DNA from: Kofleriaceae bacterium
GTDB lineage: Bacteria > Myxococcota_A > Polyangia > Haliangiales > Haliangiaceae
Assembly (NCBI GenBank): GCA_018057825.1
Contig: JAGPCY010000046.1
Location: 1 to 64,000, forward strand
DNA: 64,000 nucleotides
Direction: 5' to 3'
In this document: one piece after another, positions 8,586-17,225 of the stretch
Layout: each line of letters starts with the position of its first letter
How positions within the stretch are numbered: position 1 is the stretch's first letter
The notes under the pieces: generated by a model
Told to the model about the DNA's origin: nothing
What the model saw: only the letters and a program-made list of their open reading frames with translations
Database searches by the model: none
Program-made: the position numbers and the translations under genes

Positions 8586-8656
8586 CGCGGAAACCTATGC
8601 ACGAGGTCGATCGCCGGGCAACTTCCGGTCGCGCGGCAACGCGCGATCGGCGCTGG

Positions 8657-9415
8657 CTATTGCGCGATCCGCCAGCCGTGGCTGTAGACGTTGACCCGGC
8701 CGCCGCGCACGAACCCGCACAAGGTGACCCGGAACCGCTCGGCGACGTCGATCGCCAGCCGGCTGGGCGCCGACACCGCGACCACGATCGGGACCCCAGC
8801 CAGGACCGCCTTCTCGAGGAGCTCGTAGCCGGCCCGCCCCGACAGCGCCAGGAGCCGCTCGCCCAGGGGCAGCTCGGCGGCGCTGGCGCCGATCAGCTTG
8901 TCGACGGCGTTGTGCCGACCGACGTCCTCGCGCACCGCGAGCACCTGCCCGGCGCGGTCGCACAACGCGGCGGCGTGGACCCCACCGGTGGCGGCGAACC
9001 CGTCCTGGTGGGCCCGGACCGCCTCGGGGATCGCGGCGACGATCGCGGCCGCGATCTGCCAGTCGGCGGCGACCGGCCGGGCCCGGCCCTCGAGGGCGGC
9101 CAGCTCGATCCGCCCGCACACCCCGCAGGCCGCCGAGGCCAGGACCGCGCGGCTCGGTAGCTCGTCGGGCTCGGCGTCGATCTCGACCCGGTCGGGGCCG
9201 ACGGCCGCCAGGGGCCAGGTCAGCGACCGCGGCCCGACCTCGGCCAGGAGCAGCCCGCGGACCAGCTCCAGATCGTGGCCCGGGCTGCGCATGATGGTCG
9301 CGATCGGCTGGCCGCGCGCGGCGAGGACCAGGGCGGCCTCGTCGGCGATGGCGTCGTCCGCGGCGGTCCGGGTCGCGGCGGCGGTGTCGAGGCGCTCGAC
9401 CCGGCGGTGGATCAC
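8657..9415 (-). CDS. fdhD: FdhD, formate dehydrogenase sulfurtransferase
   Basis: A 252-residue FdhD-family protein. FdhD passes sulfur from a cysteine desulfurase to the molybdenum cofactor of formate dehydrogenases. Visible are the family phrases [18 protein letters not shown], the catalytic loop CGVCG near residue 98, [25 protein letters not shown] and [13 protein letters not shown]. The start is GTG. No formate dehydrogenase genes are in the window, so the client lies elsewhere. Confidence 0.93.
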   Translation of the reverse strand: MIHRRVERLDTAAATRTAADDAIADEAALVLAARGQPIATIMRSPGHDLELVRGLLLAEVGPRSLTWPLAAVGPDRVEIDAEPDELPSRAVLASAACGVCGRIELAALEGRARPVAADWQIAAAIVAAIPEAVRAHQDGFAATGGVHAAALCDRAGQVLAVREDVGRHNAVDKLIGASAAELPLGERLLALSGRAGYELLEKAVLAGVPIVVAVSAPSRLAIDVAERFRVTLCGFVRGGRVNVYSHGWRIAQ

Positions 9416-9467
9416 CCGACATATATACGGTGCGCGGGCGGCCGGCGGTACCTGAGGGGGACGCGGA

Positions 9468-9512
9468 GAGACCGAGGCCGAGACCGAGGCCGAGACCGAT
9501 ACCGAGGCCGAG
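9468..9512 (+). repeat. Hexanucleotide tract 4 between divergent genes
   Basis: About seven hexamers of GAGACC/GAGGCC with one GATACC. It is the shortest tract and, with tract 1, one of two placed upstream rather than downstream of genes: it sits between the fdhD start (9415) and the HD-protein start (9562). If translation began at GTG 9430 the tract would encode a Pro-Arg dipeptide run at the HD protein N-terminus; I prefer the later start. Confidence 0.85.
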
Positions 9513-9561
9513 ACACGCGAGCAAAGTTGACTTCGCCGCCAGCCCGGCCGACGTTCGGGGC

Positions 9562-10860
9562 GTGCGCGACCGCGTGTTCCGCGATCCGGTCCATGGGCTC
9601 ATCGAGCTGCGCGGCGACGATCGTCCGATCGCCGAGCTGCTCGAGACCCGGGCCATGCAGCGCCTGCGCCGGATCCGGCAGATGGGGCTGGCCTGGCTGG
9701 TCTACCCGGGCGCCGAGCACTCGCGCTTCTCCCACGCGCTCGGCGCGCTGCACATCGCCCAGCGGGTCAGCCGCCAGCTCCGCCTCGAGCCCGACCTCGC
9801 GCTCCACGTCAAGGTCGCGGCGCTGTGCCACGACGTCGGTCACGGCCCGTTCTCTCACGCCTGGGAGCACGTCTTCCCGGGCGCCGACCACGAGGCCTGG
9901 GGTGGGCGGATCGTCGGCGAGGACGCCGAGCTGCGCGCCGCCCTCGAGGCCCTGGCCCCGGGCCTGGCCGACGCCCTGGCCGGGTTCTGGACCAAGCAGT
10001 ACCAGCCGGCCTTCGTCCGCAAGCTGGTGTCGTCGCAGCTCGACGTCGATCGCCTCGACTACCTCCTGCGCGATGGCCACTACTCGGGCGCCGGCTACGC
10101 GACGTACGATCTCGACTGGATCCTCCACGCCCTGGCGGTCGAGGAGGTCCGGGTCGGCGCCGACGATCCGCGCGATCTGGTGATCGACTACCGGCGCGGC
10201 ATGTACGCGGTCGAGCAGTACCTGTTCGCGCGCTCGTACATGTACGCGCAGGTCTATCACCACAAGACCGTGCGGGCCGCCGAGTGGATGCTCATCAAGG
10301 TCTTCGAGCGCTATGCCCAGCTCGCCCGCGGCGGCGCCGAGCCTCCGGGGCTGCCGGCGGCGGCGCAGCTCGCCCGCGGCGGCGCCCTGGCCGTCGACGA
10401 CTACCTGCGGCTCCACGACACCTCGGTCACCGCCGCCCTCGACGCCTGGGCCGGGCGCGGCTTCGGCCCGGCCGCCGCCGATCCGGTGCTGGCCGATCTG
10501 GCCGGCCGGCTGGTCGACCGCCGCTTGTTCAAGACCTTCGATCTCGGCGACGACCCCCGGGTCGTCGAGCGGGTGCGCGACGCCGCGACCGGAGTCGCGG
10601 AGGCGCGGTTCGGCAGCGCCGCCAGCTCGTACCTCGCGATCGACACCACCCGCCAGGTCGGCTACGCCGCCGCCGACGACGAGGAGCTCCACGTCGTCGA
10701 TCACCCGCGCTACGGCGCGGTCACGCTGGGCCGGCTCCTCGAGGACATGCCCCTCGGGCAACCGCTGGCCACGATCCGCCTGATCTGCGCCCCCGAGCTG
10801 GTCGACGACCTGCGCCCGGTGGTCGAGGCCGCCCTCGGCCGCCCGCGCGGCCGACGCTGA
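9562..10860 (+). CDS. HD-domain (SAMHD1-like) phosphohydrolase
   Basis: A 432-residue protein of the dGTPase/SAMHD1-like HD family. [12 protein letters not shown] (residues 5-16) is the family hallmark, followed by the metal-binding H of HSRFSHALG (near 53), CHDVGH (near 89) and the late D in [12 protein letters not shown]. Such proteins hydrolyse nucleotides or act as phosphodiesterases; several serve in dNTP control or phage defence. The start is ambiguous: GTG 9562 gives a protein beginning just before the hallmark, whereas GTG 9430 would include repeat-derived Pro-Arg residues. Confidence 0.85.
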   Translation: MRDRVFRDPVHGLIELRGDDRPIAELLETRAMQRLRRIRQMGLAWLVYPGAEHSRFSHALGALHIAQRVSRQLRLEPDLALHVKVAALCHDVGHGPFSHAWEHVFPGADHEAWGGRIVGEDAELRAALEALAPGLADALAGFWTKQYQPAFVRKLVSSQLDVDRLDYLLRDGHYSGAGYATYDLDWILHALAVEEVRVGADDPRDLVIDYRRGMYAVEQYLFARSYMYAQVYHHKTVRAAEWMLIKVFERYAQLARGGAEPPGLPAAAQLARGGALAVDDYLRLHDTSVTAALDAWAGRGFGPAAADPVLADLAGRLVDRRLFKTFDLGDDPRVVERVRDAATGVAEARFGSAASSYLAIDTTRQVGYAAADDEELHVVDHPRYGAVTLGRLLEDMPLGQPLATIRLICAPELVDDLRPVVEAALGRPRGRR

Positions 10861-10870
10861 GCGCCGCGCC

Positions 10871-10890
10871 CCTGACCGCAGGCGGTCGGG
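10871..10890. terminator. Short hairpin between convergent genes
   Basis: CCTGACCG-CAGG-CGGTCGGG forms an 8-bp stem (one T-G wobble on the plus strand) in the 32-base gap between the HD and CDGSH genes. No U-run follows on either strand, as is common in such GC-rich genomes, so its role as a two-way terminator is inferred. Confidence 0.5.
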
Positions 10891-10892
10891 AG

Positions 10893-11528
10893 CTACGCCT
10901 TCCAGCCGATCTTCCGGTGGGTGCCGTCGCAGTAGGGCTTGTTGCCCGACTGGCCGCACCGGCACAGCGCGCACTTCTCGACGCGATCGACCGTGCGGCC
11001 GGTGCCCGACACCACCTCGAGGTTGCCGGTCACCAGGAGCGGCCCGTCGGGCGCCGGGGTGATCGTCACCGGCCCGGCGCGCTCGGCCAGCGGCTCGGAG
11101 GTCCGGGTCGCCGGCTCACCGCTGGCCTCGAAGCCACAGGTGGCGTGGCTGCCGTCGCAGTAGGGCTTCCGCTGCGACGCGCCGCACCGACACAAGGTCG
11201 CGCGCAGCGCCGGCTGATCGCCGATCGTCAGCTCGCCGTGAAACGCCAGCGGCCCGCGCTCGCGGATCCGCACCAGGTTGACCGGCGGCGGCGCCTCATC
11301 GGCCGCGCCGTCGTGGCGCTGGTAGCGGATCGCTCCCGACGGGCAGCTCCGGGCCAGGGCGGCGATGTCCTCGGCCGGCGCAGCGTCGGGGTGGATCCAC
11401 GCCCCTGGGACGTTGGGCACGAAGACCTGGGGCAGGCCGAGCACGCACTGGCGGGCGTGGATGCACTTGCCGTGGTCGAAGTGGATCGTGATCGCGCTGC
11501 CGCGGACAGTCTCGACGTCATCACCCAT
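10893..11528 (-). CDS. Ferredoxin-like plus double CDGSH iron-sulfur protein
   Basis: A 211-residue protein. Residues 1-75 resemble the divergent monocluster ferredoxin (Fer4_19): CIHARQCVLG and CPSGAIRY with IHPDAA between. Two CDGSH motifs follow, CRCGASQRKPYCDGSH near residue 125 and CRCGQSGNKPYCDGTH near 194, each expected to hold a 2Fe-2S cluster through three Cys and one His. This arrangement occurs in bacterial mitoNEET-like proteins thought to move electrons or Fe-S clusters. ATG 11528 is used; a longer start at 11618 would run through the inverted repeat. Confidence 0.88.
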   Translation of the reverse strand: MGDDVETVRGSAITIHFDHGKCIHARQCVLGLPQVFVPNVPGAWIHPDAAPAEDIAALARSCPSGAIRYQRHDGAADEAPPPVNLVRIRERGPLAFHGELTIGDQPALRATLCRCGASQRKPYCDGSHATCGFEASGEPATRTSEPLAERAGPVTITPAPDGPLLVTGNLEVVSGTGRTVDRVEKCALCRCGQSGNKPYCDGTHRKIGWKA

Positions 11529-11551
11529 CGCGCCAGCGTAGCCGAAAATAG

Positions 11552-11584
11552 GTTCGGCGGCCGCAACCGGCCGCCGAGCATGGT
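11552..11584 (+). repeat. Left terminal inverted repeat of the 950-bp element
   Basis: 33 bases containing a perfect 9-bp stem with a 4-base loop. It lies 24 bases upstream of the CDGSH start codon, so it may also affect that gene's promoter. Confidence 0.65.
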
Positions 11585-12468
11585 GTGTCCCCTTCGAAGG
11601 TTCGCGAAGCGTGGTCACCGGAGCCCGTCACGCGTCACCGCGCAGCGGGCCGCCGCTCATGGAGCAGACTGCCCTCGAGTTTTGTAAGAACCGTCGTATC
11701 GGCGCTTGTGGGTTGCGCCGCTCCCATCCTTGCCTCGCCGTTTCCAGCGGACCGAGATGGTCTTTCGTGCGGTTCCGTCGGCCCGTACTTCGAAAGAAGC
11801 CGGGTCATCCTCGCGTGGGCTTGGTCCTCTCCTGGGAGCGTTGGTCGTGTCCACGTCGGCCCGTTCGCTTCCGCTCCCGGGCGCCTTCCTTGGGGTTTGT
11901 CGTCCGCATCGCGGCGTCCCTCCAGCGAGTCCACTGTCCGGCGAGCATCCCAAGCTCGCCTACGTTCCGCCCTCAGCGTTTCGCACGCTCTCGACGGTTT
12001 ACTCCTCGCTGGAGCTTGCAGGCTTGTTTCATCCTGCTACCACGTCCCGGATTTGCGCTCTGGGCTCTCGCCCCGACCTAGCTGCGCCACCTCGTCGGTG
12101 GCCATGCCCTCTCGCCGTTGGCGTCGCGCCTCTGTCGCCGGTTGCCCGACGACGCCAAGCCGCGCCGCGTCGACCTCAGGACCTTGTTCCAGGTCGGGAT
12201 TCCGGGGCGCGCGGCGAAGGGTTAGCCCGTCGCGCGTCCGTGTTCCCATCGCGTTGTCCTCCTTCGGACTCGTCGCTGCCGACCTTGCCTCGGCGATGAA
12301 CCGGGGCTCCACCCTCGACCTGGTCGCCCGCTGCTACGAGAGCGGCGTGCGCTGGTCCTGGCGTCTCGATCGACCGACAGCTTCGATGCTCTATCGCTAG
12401 ATCATCCTTCCGTTCGAGGTTTCTGGCCTGAGCGCCGTCCCGGTTGCCCGGGCGAGGCGACGAGGCCC

Positions 12469-12501
12469 ACCATGCTCGACGGTCCGTTGCGACCGCCGAA
12501 C
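12469..12501 (-). repeat. Right terminal inverted repeat of the 950-bp element
   Basis: Inverted partner of 11552-11584 with four differences. The internal stem is partly preserved, including one compensatory pair change. Confidence 0.65.
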
Positions 12502-12811
12502 GCTGAGACCTTAGTGCAGTCGATGTGCCAGCCTGCGCGCGTCGCCAACCCCGCGATCGCCCGAGGCCGCTCGTCGGCGGCGCTGTCGCGACTCCCGGCA
12601 CCCGTGTGGATAACGTCTGGATCGACTGTGTGCGCGGGCGCCGCCGGGCCTGTCACCTCCCGCGCTTCCCCGCCACCTGTCGCCCACGACGACAACGTCG
12701 GGAGCGCACACAGCGAGGCCGGGCCTAGGGCCGGGCGCCGGATCGCCGCCGATCGACTCGGCGGCCGATCGACTCGACGGCCGCGGGCCGCCAGCGTATT
12801 TTCCGCCGGCC
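12502..12811. other. Intergenic region with a DnaA-box match and a spaced inverted repeat
   Basis: No convincing gene is seen in these 310 bases. TGTGGATAA at 12605-12613 is the reverse complement of the consensus DnaA box TTATCCACA. A perfect 10-bp inverted repeat CTGTGTGCGC (12626-12635) / GCGCACACAG (12704-12713) has its arms 68 bases apart. The last part should hold the promoter of the lipoprotein gene at 12812. Confidence 0.4.
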
Positions 12812-13543
12812 ATGCGCATCCGCTCGGTCGTCCCTGCCCTCGCCCTGCTCGCCGCCTGCAGCAACGCCGCCGAGGAGGGCAAACGCGAGGCCCAGCGCGA
12901 GGCCGAGGCCCTGCGCGCCAAGGAGATCGCCGCGATCAAGCCGGTCGATCGGGTCAAGGTGACCGTGCCCCAGGGCACCCACCTGAAGTGCGAGCAGTTC
13001 ATGGCGCCCGACGCCTACACCGCGGCCCTCGAGGAGCTCGATCCGCTGACCGTGCGCGACGCCACGGGCGCGATGATCGACTCGACCGCGTCGTGCTCGC
13101 TCATCCGCGGCGGCGTCCGGCCCAACGCCAAGGAGCAGGAGAAGCTCCTGAAGAAGACCGGCCGCCTGGGCACCCTGCCGGGCGACGAGCTGTGCAACAT
13201 CACGCTGTACTGCTGGGTCGCTGACGACGAGGCCAAGTACCGCGAGCGCTGCCGCGGCACCCCGACCGAGGTCCGCATCCCCGACGAGAGCGCCACCGGT
13301 GGGTTCGCCTGCCGCGAGACCCGGCCGGCCGGCGAGTTCGACATCGACTCGTTCAAGTTCTACGACGCCGACACGCGCTGCGTGATCGCGGTGCGCGGCG
13401 GCCCGAGCATGACCGACAACGACAAGATCGCGACCTGCGCCCGCATCGCCCGCGAGTCGATCGGCCCCGAGCACGTGAAGGTCGACGCCCCGGCCCGCTA
13501 CACCGTGGCTCCGCCCGAAGGCGCGGCCCCGCCCGCGCCCTGA
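12812..13543 (+). CDS. Hypothetical lipoprotein
   Basis: A 243-residue protein with lipoprotein signal ALALLAAC (Cys16), a charged coiled-coil-like stretch (EEGKREAQREAEALRAKEI) and a globular part with about nine cysteines, expected to form disulfides in the periplasm. It ends in a Pro/Ala tail. No family recognised. Confidence 0.7.
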   Translation: MRIRSVVPALALLAACSNAAEEGKREAQREAEALRAKEIAAIKPVDRVKVTVPQGTHLKCEQFMAPDAYTAALEELDPLTVRDATGAMIDSTASCSLIRGGVRPNAKEQEKLLKKTGRLGTLPGDELCNITLYCWVADDEAKYRERCRGTPTEVRIPDESATGGFACRETRPAGEFDIDSFKFYDADTRCVIAVRGGPSMTDNDKIATCARIARESIGPEHVKVDAPARYTVAPPEGAAPPAP

Positions 13544-13684
13544 CACGCGCCCGCCTGGCGCGGTGGGGTTGCCGATCGCAACGTCGGTGGTCGTCGACGG
13601 GCTCGCCGCTGGCGCTAACGCCGCGCGATCCTTCGCCTCAGGTTTCGGCACGCGGCTTGTACCGCGCGCGAGGCAGGAGGGATC

Positions 13685-15064
13685 ATGTCGCTCGGTCGCG
13701 CCCTGTCCGTCGTCGTCCTCGTCTCCCTCGCCGGCGCCGCCACCGCGGCTCCGCTCACCCAACCCAACGGCGCGGCGATCCCGTCGCAGCTCGGCTGCGC
13801 CGGCGGTCAGCCGACCGGCCTGGCCGCCGAGTTCGCGTGCGCCTGCGAGGGCGGCGCCGGGTGCAACATCGGTCCAGCCTGTCCGCCGCCCGGACCTTGC
13901 GTGGTGCCGACCGGCACCTGCGAGACCACGCTCTACCACGCGGTCAACGACAACACCTGCATCCCGTCGCAGCTCACCGGGCTCGATCCGTGGCAGGACG
14001 GCGCGCTGTCGCCCGAGACCTTCGTGCCGACCTGCGCGCTCACCTTCGAGCTCCTGAGCCGCGGCACCGCGCGCTTCCAGAACATCTTCGGCTGGTACAA
14101 CGCCACCGGCAGCCGGCCGCGGCCCGAGGAGCTGTACCCGATGATCGACTGCACGACGCCCGAGGGCGGCGAGATCGTGCTCGACGTGCGCTCCGATCCG
14201 CGCTGGCGCGGCGGCGCGATCGGCTTCTTCCTCGCCACCCCCGAGCAACACGGCGCCAGCGGCCAGTGCGCAGGCGGCGACTGCTGCGCGCGGGTCGATC
14301 GCCTGGCCACCGCCGGCTACGCCTATTACTCCGAGCGCGCGCTCAACCCCGACTCGGCCGGCGCGCAGTCGATCATCCACCTGGTGATCTACGACAGCCA
14401 GATCACCGAGCGGAAGTTCTACTTCGCGTGGGAGGACACCTTCGCCGCCGCCAACAACGACTTCACCGACCTGGTCACCGCGGTCCGCGGCGTCGAGTGC
14501 AGCGGCGGCGGCGCGGCGTGCGACACCGGGATGCCCGGCATGTGCCAGTACGGCATCACCCGGTGCGAGGGCAGCGCCACCACCTGCGGCGCGGTGTTCG
14601 CGCCGACCGACGAGGCCTGCGACGGCGCCGACAACGACTGCGACGGCCAGATCGATGAGGCGATCGGCTGCGAGAACCTGATGGGCGACTGCGAAGGCGT
14701 GGTGTGCGGCGCCGGCCTGGTGTGCCGTCGCGGCCAGTGCATCGATCCGTGCCGCGACGTCACCTGCGCGGCCGGCCTGGCCTGCTTGGCCGGGGTGTGC
14801 CTGCCCGGCTGTAACACCTGCAACGGCGTCGTGTGCGGCAGCGGCCGGGCCTGTGACGTGACCTCGGGCGCCTGCGTCAGCGACGGCACCGGCGTCGACG
14901 CCGGCGCCACCGGCGGCCCCGACGGCGGCGATGGCGAGGACGACTTCCCCGTCGAGGGCGGCGGGTGCTGCCAGACCGGCACCACCGGCGCCACGACGAG
15001 CGGCCTGGCCGCCCTGTCCGTCGCGGCGCTCCTCGCGCGGCGCCGCCGCCGGGCCCGGCCCTAA
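13685..15064 (+). CDS. Cys-rich secreted protein with MYXO-CTERM-like tail
   Basis: A 459-residue protein: signal peptide (residues 1-21, ending AATAA), a large domain with paired cysteines, then EGF/MopE-like Cys repeats including DEACDGADNDCDGQIDEAIGC-type metal-binding motifs near residue 318, several CxxxCxxG units, a Gly/Asp-rich linker, and a C-terminal GGCCQTG patch, hydrophobic segment and poly-Arg end. That tail is the myxobacterial MYXO-CTERM sorting signal, which points to processing and surface display or release. GAGG ribosome site just upstream. Hexamer tract 5 starts two bases after its stop. Confidence 0.8.
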   Translation: MSLGRALSVVVLVSLAGAATAAPLTQPNGAAIPSQLGCAGGQPTGLAAEFACACEGGAGCNIGPACPPPGPCVVPTGTCETTLYHAVNDNTCIPSQLTGLDPWQDGALSPETFVPTCALTFELLSRGTARFQNIFGWYNATGSRPRPEELYPMIDCTTPEGGEIVLDVRSDPRWRGGAIGFFLATPEQHGASGQCAGGDCCARVDRLATAGYAYYSERALNPDSAGAQSIIHLVIYDSQITERKFYFAWEDTFAAANNDFTDLVTAVRGVECSGGGAACDTGMPGMCQYGITRCEGSATTCGAVFAPTDEACDGADNDCDGQIDEAIGCENLMGDCEGVVCGAGLVCRRGQCIDPCRDVTCAAGLACLAGVCLPGCNTCNGVVCGSGRACDVTSGACVSDGTGVDAGATGGPDGGDGEDDFPVEGGGCCQTGTTGATTSGLAALSVAALLARRRRRARP

Positions 15065-15065
15065 A

Positions 15066-15186
15066 TCGACCTCGACCTCGGCCTCCGTCGCCGCCTCGGT
15101 CTCGGTCTCGGTCTCGGTCTCCGCCTCGGTCTCGGTCTCCGCCTCCGCCTCGGTCTCGGTCTCGGTCTCGGCCTCCGCCTCCGCCG
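15066..15186 (-). repeat. Hexanucleotide tract 5 between convergent genes
   Basis: About 20 hexamers of TCGGTC/TCCGCC/TCGGCC on the plus strand. It fills the 125 bases from the stop at 15064 to the opposing stop at 15190. Confidence 0.9.
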
Positions 15187-15189
15187 CCC

Positions 15190-15642
15190 CTATCGCCTCG
15201 CCCAGCCGTGCTGCGCCAACATCCCGACCAGCATCGCCCCGACAAACAAGACGCCGCTCTCGCTTCCCGCCGCCGCCGAGACCAGGCCCGGCCCGGGGCA
15301 CAGGCCGCCCAGCCCCCATCCGACGCCGAAGATCGCGGCGCCCACCACCAGGCCGAGATCGATGTCGCGCCGGGTCGGCAGGTGGAACGCGGTGTCGACC
15401 CACGGCGTGGCGCGGCGGCCGCGGATCACGCGCGACAGCGGCGCGTAGACCGCGATCGCGCCGCCCATGACGAAGGCCAGGCTCGGATCCCAGCCGCCGG
15501 TGACGTCGAGGAAGCCGACCACCTTGGCGGGATCGGTCATCCCCGACAGGAGCAGGCCAGCGCCGAACATCGCGCCGACCACCAGCGCGGCGACGACCGA
15601 GACCCGCGCACACCGGGCGCCACACGCGACCGCCGCGCTCAC
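15190..15642 (-). CDS. YeeE/YedE-family sulfur transporter, second half
   Basis: A 150-residue membrane protein with four hydrophobic segments and the family phrases [28 protein letters not shown] and [16 protein letters not shown]. Half-size YeeE/YedE proteins (the PmpB type, DUF6691) work as a pair to import thiosulfate or related sulfur species through conserved cysteines, here in GGLCPGPG. Its GTG start overlaps the stop of the preceding partner by 4 bases. It lies next to persulfide-processing genes. Confidence 0.85.
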   Translation of the reverse strand: MSAAVACGARCARVSVVAALVVGAMFGAGLLLSGMTDPAKVVGFLDVTGGWDPSLAFVMGGAIAVYAPLSRVIRGRRATPWVDTAFHLPTRRDIDLGLVVGAAIFGVGWGLGGLCPGPGLVSAAAGSESGVLFVGAMLVGMLAQHGWARR

Positions 15643-16052
15643 GACCGACCTCCCGCCAGCACCGCGGTGAGCGCGCCGGTGGCCATGAACACGGCGACCG
15701 CGACCATCGAGCGCGGCGACAGCCGCGACAGGCCACACACGCCGTGACCGCTGGTGCACCCCGAGCCGAGGCGGGTGCCGAAGCCGACCAGGAGCCCGGC
15801 GATCACCACCGCGGTCGACGACCGCACCGAGGCGCCGACCGCGCTGGGCGCCACCGCCGCGGCGACCACCCCGGCCGCGGCCAGGCCGACGACGAAGGCG
15901 ATCCGCCAGCCGCGATCGCTGGGCACCGGCGGCAAGAGCGAGCCGAGCACGCCGCTGATGCCGGCGATCCGGCCGTGGACCAGGAGGAGCAGGGCGCTGG
16001 CCGTGCCGATCAGCGCTCCTCCGAGAAGCGCGTACATCCATGACGAAGGCAT
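15639..16052 (-). CDS. YeeE/YedE-family sulfur transporter, first half
   Basis: A 137-residue membrane protein beginning [16 protein letters not shown], with the diagnostic [21 protein letters not shown] loop carrying two cysteines. It pairs with the 15190-15642 protein (PmpA/PmpB-like) to move sulfur compounds. ATG 16052 is chosen; ATG 16037 is also possible. The gene is divergent from the TauE exporter, and the roughly 200 bases between contain an inverted GTGAAAC motif pair. Confidence 0.85.
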   Translation of the reverse strand: MPSSWMYALLGGALIGTASALLLLVHGRIAGISGVLGSLLPPVPSDRGWRIAFVVGLAAAGVVAAAVAPSAVGASVRSSTAVVIAGLLVGFGTRLGSGCTSGHGVCGLSRLSPRSMVAVAVFMATGALTAVLAGGRS

Positions 16053-16136
16053 GCCGGAGCCGATTGCAGCGGCGATGCCAGCCCACAGACGCCTTGCCGG
16101 GGGCAGGGACGAAACGTCGCACCGTCGACGAAGCGA

Positions 16137-16181
16137 GGTGAAACAACGGCGCGCTCCGGTGGTGTTGCGCGGCGTTTCACC
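16137..16181. promoter_or_regulatory. Inverted GGTGAAAC / GTTTCACC pair
   Basis: GGTGAAAC at 16137-16144 and its exact reverse complement GTTTCACC at 16174-16181, start to start 37 bases, lie between the divergent sulfur-transport genes. The same 8-mer recurs upstream of the persulfide dioxygenase gene. Likely a regulator-binding motif; the protein is unknown. Confidence 0.5.
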
Positions 16182-16256
16182 GCAGCGCGCGGTCGGTCCT
16201 GGCGGGCTCAGGGGCCCGGCCACGCGGTGGCATCGCGCTTGAAGTAGCCCGCGATC

Positions 16257-17000
16257 ATGTTGGTCCTCGTCCTGTCGCTGTCGCTCCTGATCGGCATCTC
16301 CCTCGGCCTGCTCGGCGGCGGCGGCTCGATCCTGACCTTGCCCATCCTCACCTACGTCGCCGGGGTCGAGACCAAGTCGGCGATCGCGTCGTCGCTGTTC
16401 GTCGTCGCGGTGACCAGCGGGTTCGGCGTCATCTCCCACGCCCGGGCCGGGCGGGTGCAGTGGCGCACCGGCATCCTGTTCGGCCTGGCCGGTATGGCCG
16501 GCGCGTACCTGGGTGGTCGGCTGGCCAAGCTGATCCCCGGCGGCGTCTTGATGGTGCTGTTCGCGGCGATGATGGTCGCGACCGCGATCGCGATGCTGCG
16601 CGGCCGCAAGTCGGGCGGCCCGCCGCGCGTCGGCGAGCTGCCGATCGGCAAGGTCCTCCTCGAGGGCGTGATCGTCGGCGTGGTCACCGGCATCGTCGGC
16701 GCCGGCGGCGGCTTCCTGGTGGTCCCGGCCCTCGTCCTCCTCGGCGGGCTGGCGATGGAGCGCGCGGTCGCGACCTCGCTGGTCGTGATCTCGATGAAGT
16801 CCTTCGCCGGATTCTACGGCCACCTGCAGCACGTCGAGATCGACTGGAACACCACGCTCTACGTCACCGGCATGGCGATCGTCGGCTCGCTGGTCGGCGG
16901 CCAGCTCGCCGGCAAGATCCCACCCGCCACCCTGCGCCGCGCCTTCGGCTGGTTCGTGCTGGTCATGGCGGTGGTGGTGCTGTCCAAGGAGCTCTTGTAG
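16257..17000 (+). CDS. TauE/SafE-family sulfite/sulfur exporter
   Basis: A 247-residue membrane protein of the TauE/SafE (DUF81) family with about eight hydrophobic helices. The two internal half-repeats each carry a Gly-rich motif, [15 protein letters not shown] near residue 18 and [17 protein letters not shown] near 145. Family members export sulfite or sulfoacetate. Placement between sulfur importers and persulfide/rhodanese enzymes supports sulfite export. A weak sigma-54-like TGGCAT-N5-TTGAA precedes the start (16228-16243), but its -12 GC is not intact. Confidence 0.88.
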   Translation: MLVLVLSLSLLIGISLGLLGGGGSILTLPILTYVAGVETKSAIASSLFVVAVTSGFGVISHARAGRVQWRTGILFGLAGMAGAYLGGRLAKLIPGGVLMVLFAAMMVATAIAMLRGRKSGGPPRVGELPIGKVLLEGVIVGVVTGIVGAGGGFLVVPALVLLGGLAMERAVATSLVVISMKSFAGFYGHLQHVEIDWNTTLYVTGMAIVGSLVGGQLAGKIPPATLRRAFGWFVLVMAVVVLSKELL

Positions 17001-17133
17001 CGTCCGTCAGAGGACCCGCCACGCGGCGCCCTCGGGGCGCCGTCGGCGTTTTCGGGGCCGCGGGGCGCGCCCGCCGGCCCGGGCGCCGCGACCGCGGCGA
17101 GAGCGATCGGCAACCGACGCTCGCTGGCCGCTC

Positions 17134-17151
17134 GTTTCACCCCGTTTCAGC
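17134..17151 (+). promoter_or_regulatory. Direct GTTTCACC / GTTTCAGC repeat
   Basis: Two near-identical octamers whose starts are 10 bases apart, one helical turn, about 65 bases upstream of the sigma-54-like promoter for the persulfide dioxygenase gene. They match the octamer pair at 16137-16181, and the placement fits an upstream activator site. Confidence 0.5.
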
Positions 17152-17197
17152 CCGTGCTCCGCGGCCCTCGCGTTGCTGCAGCAGGGGCCCCGGCCCC

Positions 17198-17213
17198 TGG
17201 CATCCCGCGTGCA
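17198..17213 (+). promoter_or_regulatory. Sigma-54-type promoter
   Basis: TGGCAT-CCCGC-GTGCA keeps the invariant GG and GC with 10 bases between them and is one base from the TGGCAY-N5-TTGCA core. It predicts a transcript starting a few bases before ATG 17226. Sigma-54 control by FisR-type activators is known for sulfide/persulfide genes in other bacteria; here it is inferred. Confidence 0.5.
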
Positions 17214-17225
17214 CTCTCCCTCGCC

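Larger units (their letters stand above)
11552..12501. mobile_element. 950-bp element bounded by hairpin-forming 33-bp inverted repeats
   Basis: The 33 bases at 11552-11584 match the reverse complement of 12469-12501 at 29 positions. Each repeat can fold: the left copy has a perfect 9-bp stem CGGCGGCCG-CAAC-CGGCCGCCG, and the right copy keeps a similar stem with a C:G to T:A compensating pair. The interior is less GC-rich than its neighbours and all three plus-strand frames are open for long stretches with Ser/Arg/Pro-rich translations and no recognisable domain, so I read it as non-coding. No target-site duplication was found. It may be a non-autonomous transposable element or a structured-RNA gene. 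Confidence 0.5.

Noticed and set aside
11585-12400. 271-residue protein in the 950-bp element
   Set aside because: Three frames are open at once, the translation is Ser/Arg/Pro-rich without domains, and no ribosome site is seen; kept only as a possibility.
12725-15736. 1003-residue minus-strand ORF
   Set aside because: It runs antisense to a lipoprotein gene and a MYXO-CTERM gene and through tract 5; both sense genes have signals and motifs.
16228-16243. Second sigma-54 promoter before the TauE gene
   Set aside because: TGGCAT is present but the invariant -12 GC is GA, so only the site at 17198 is reported as a promoter.
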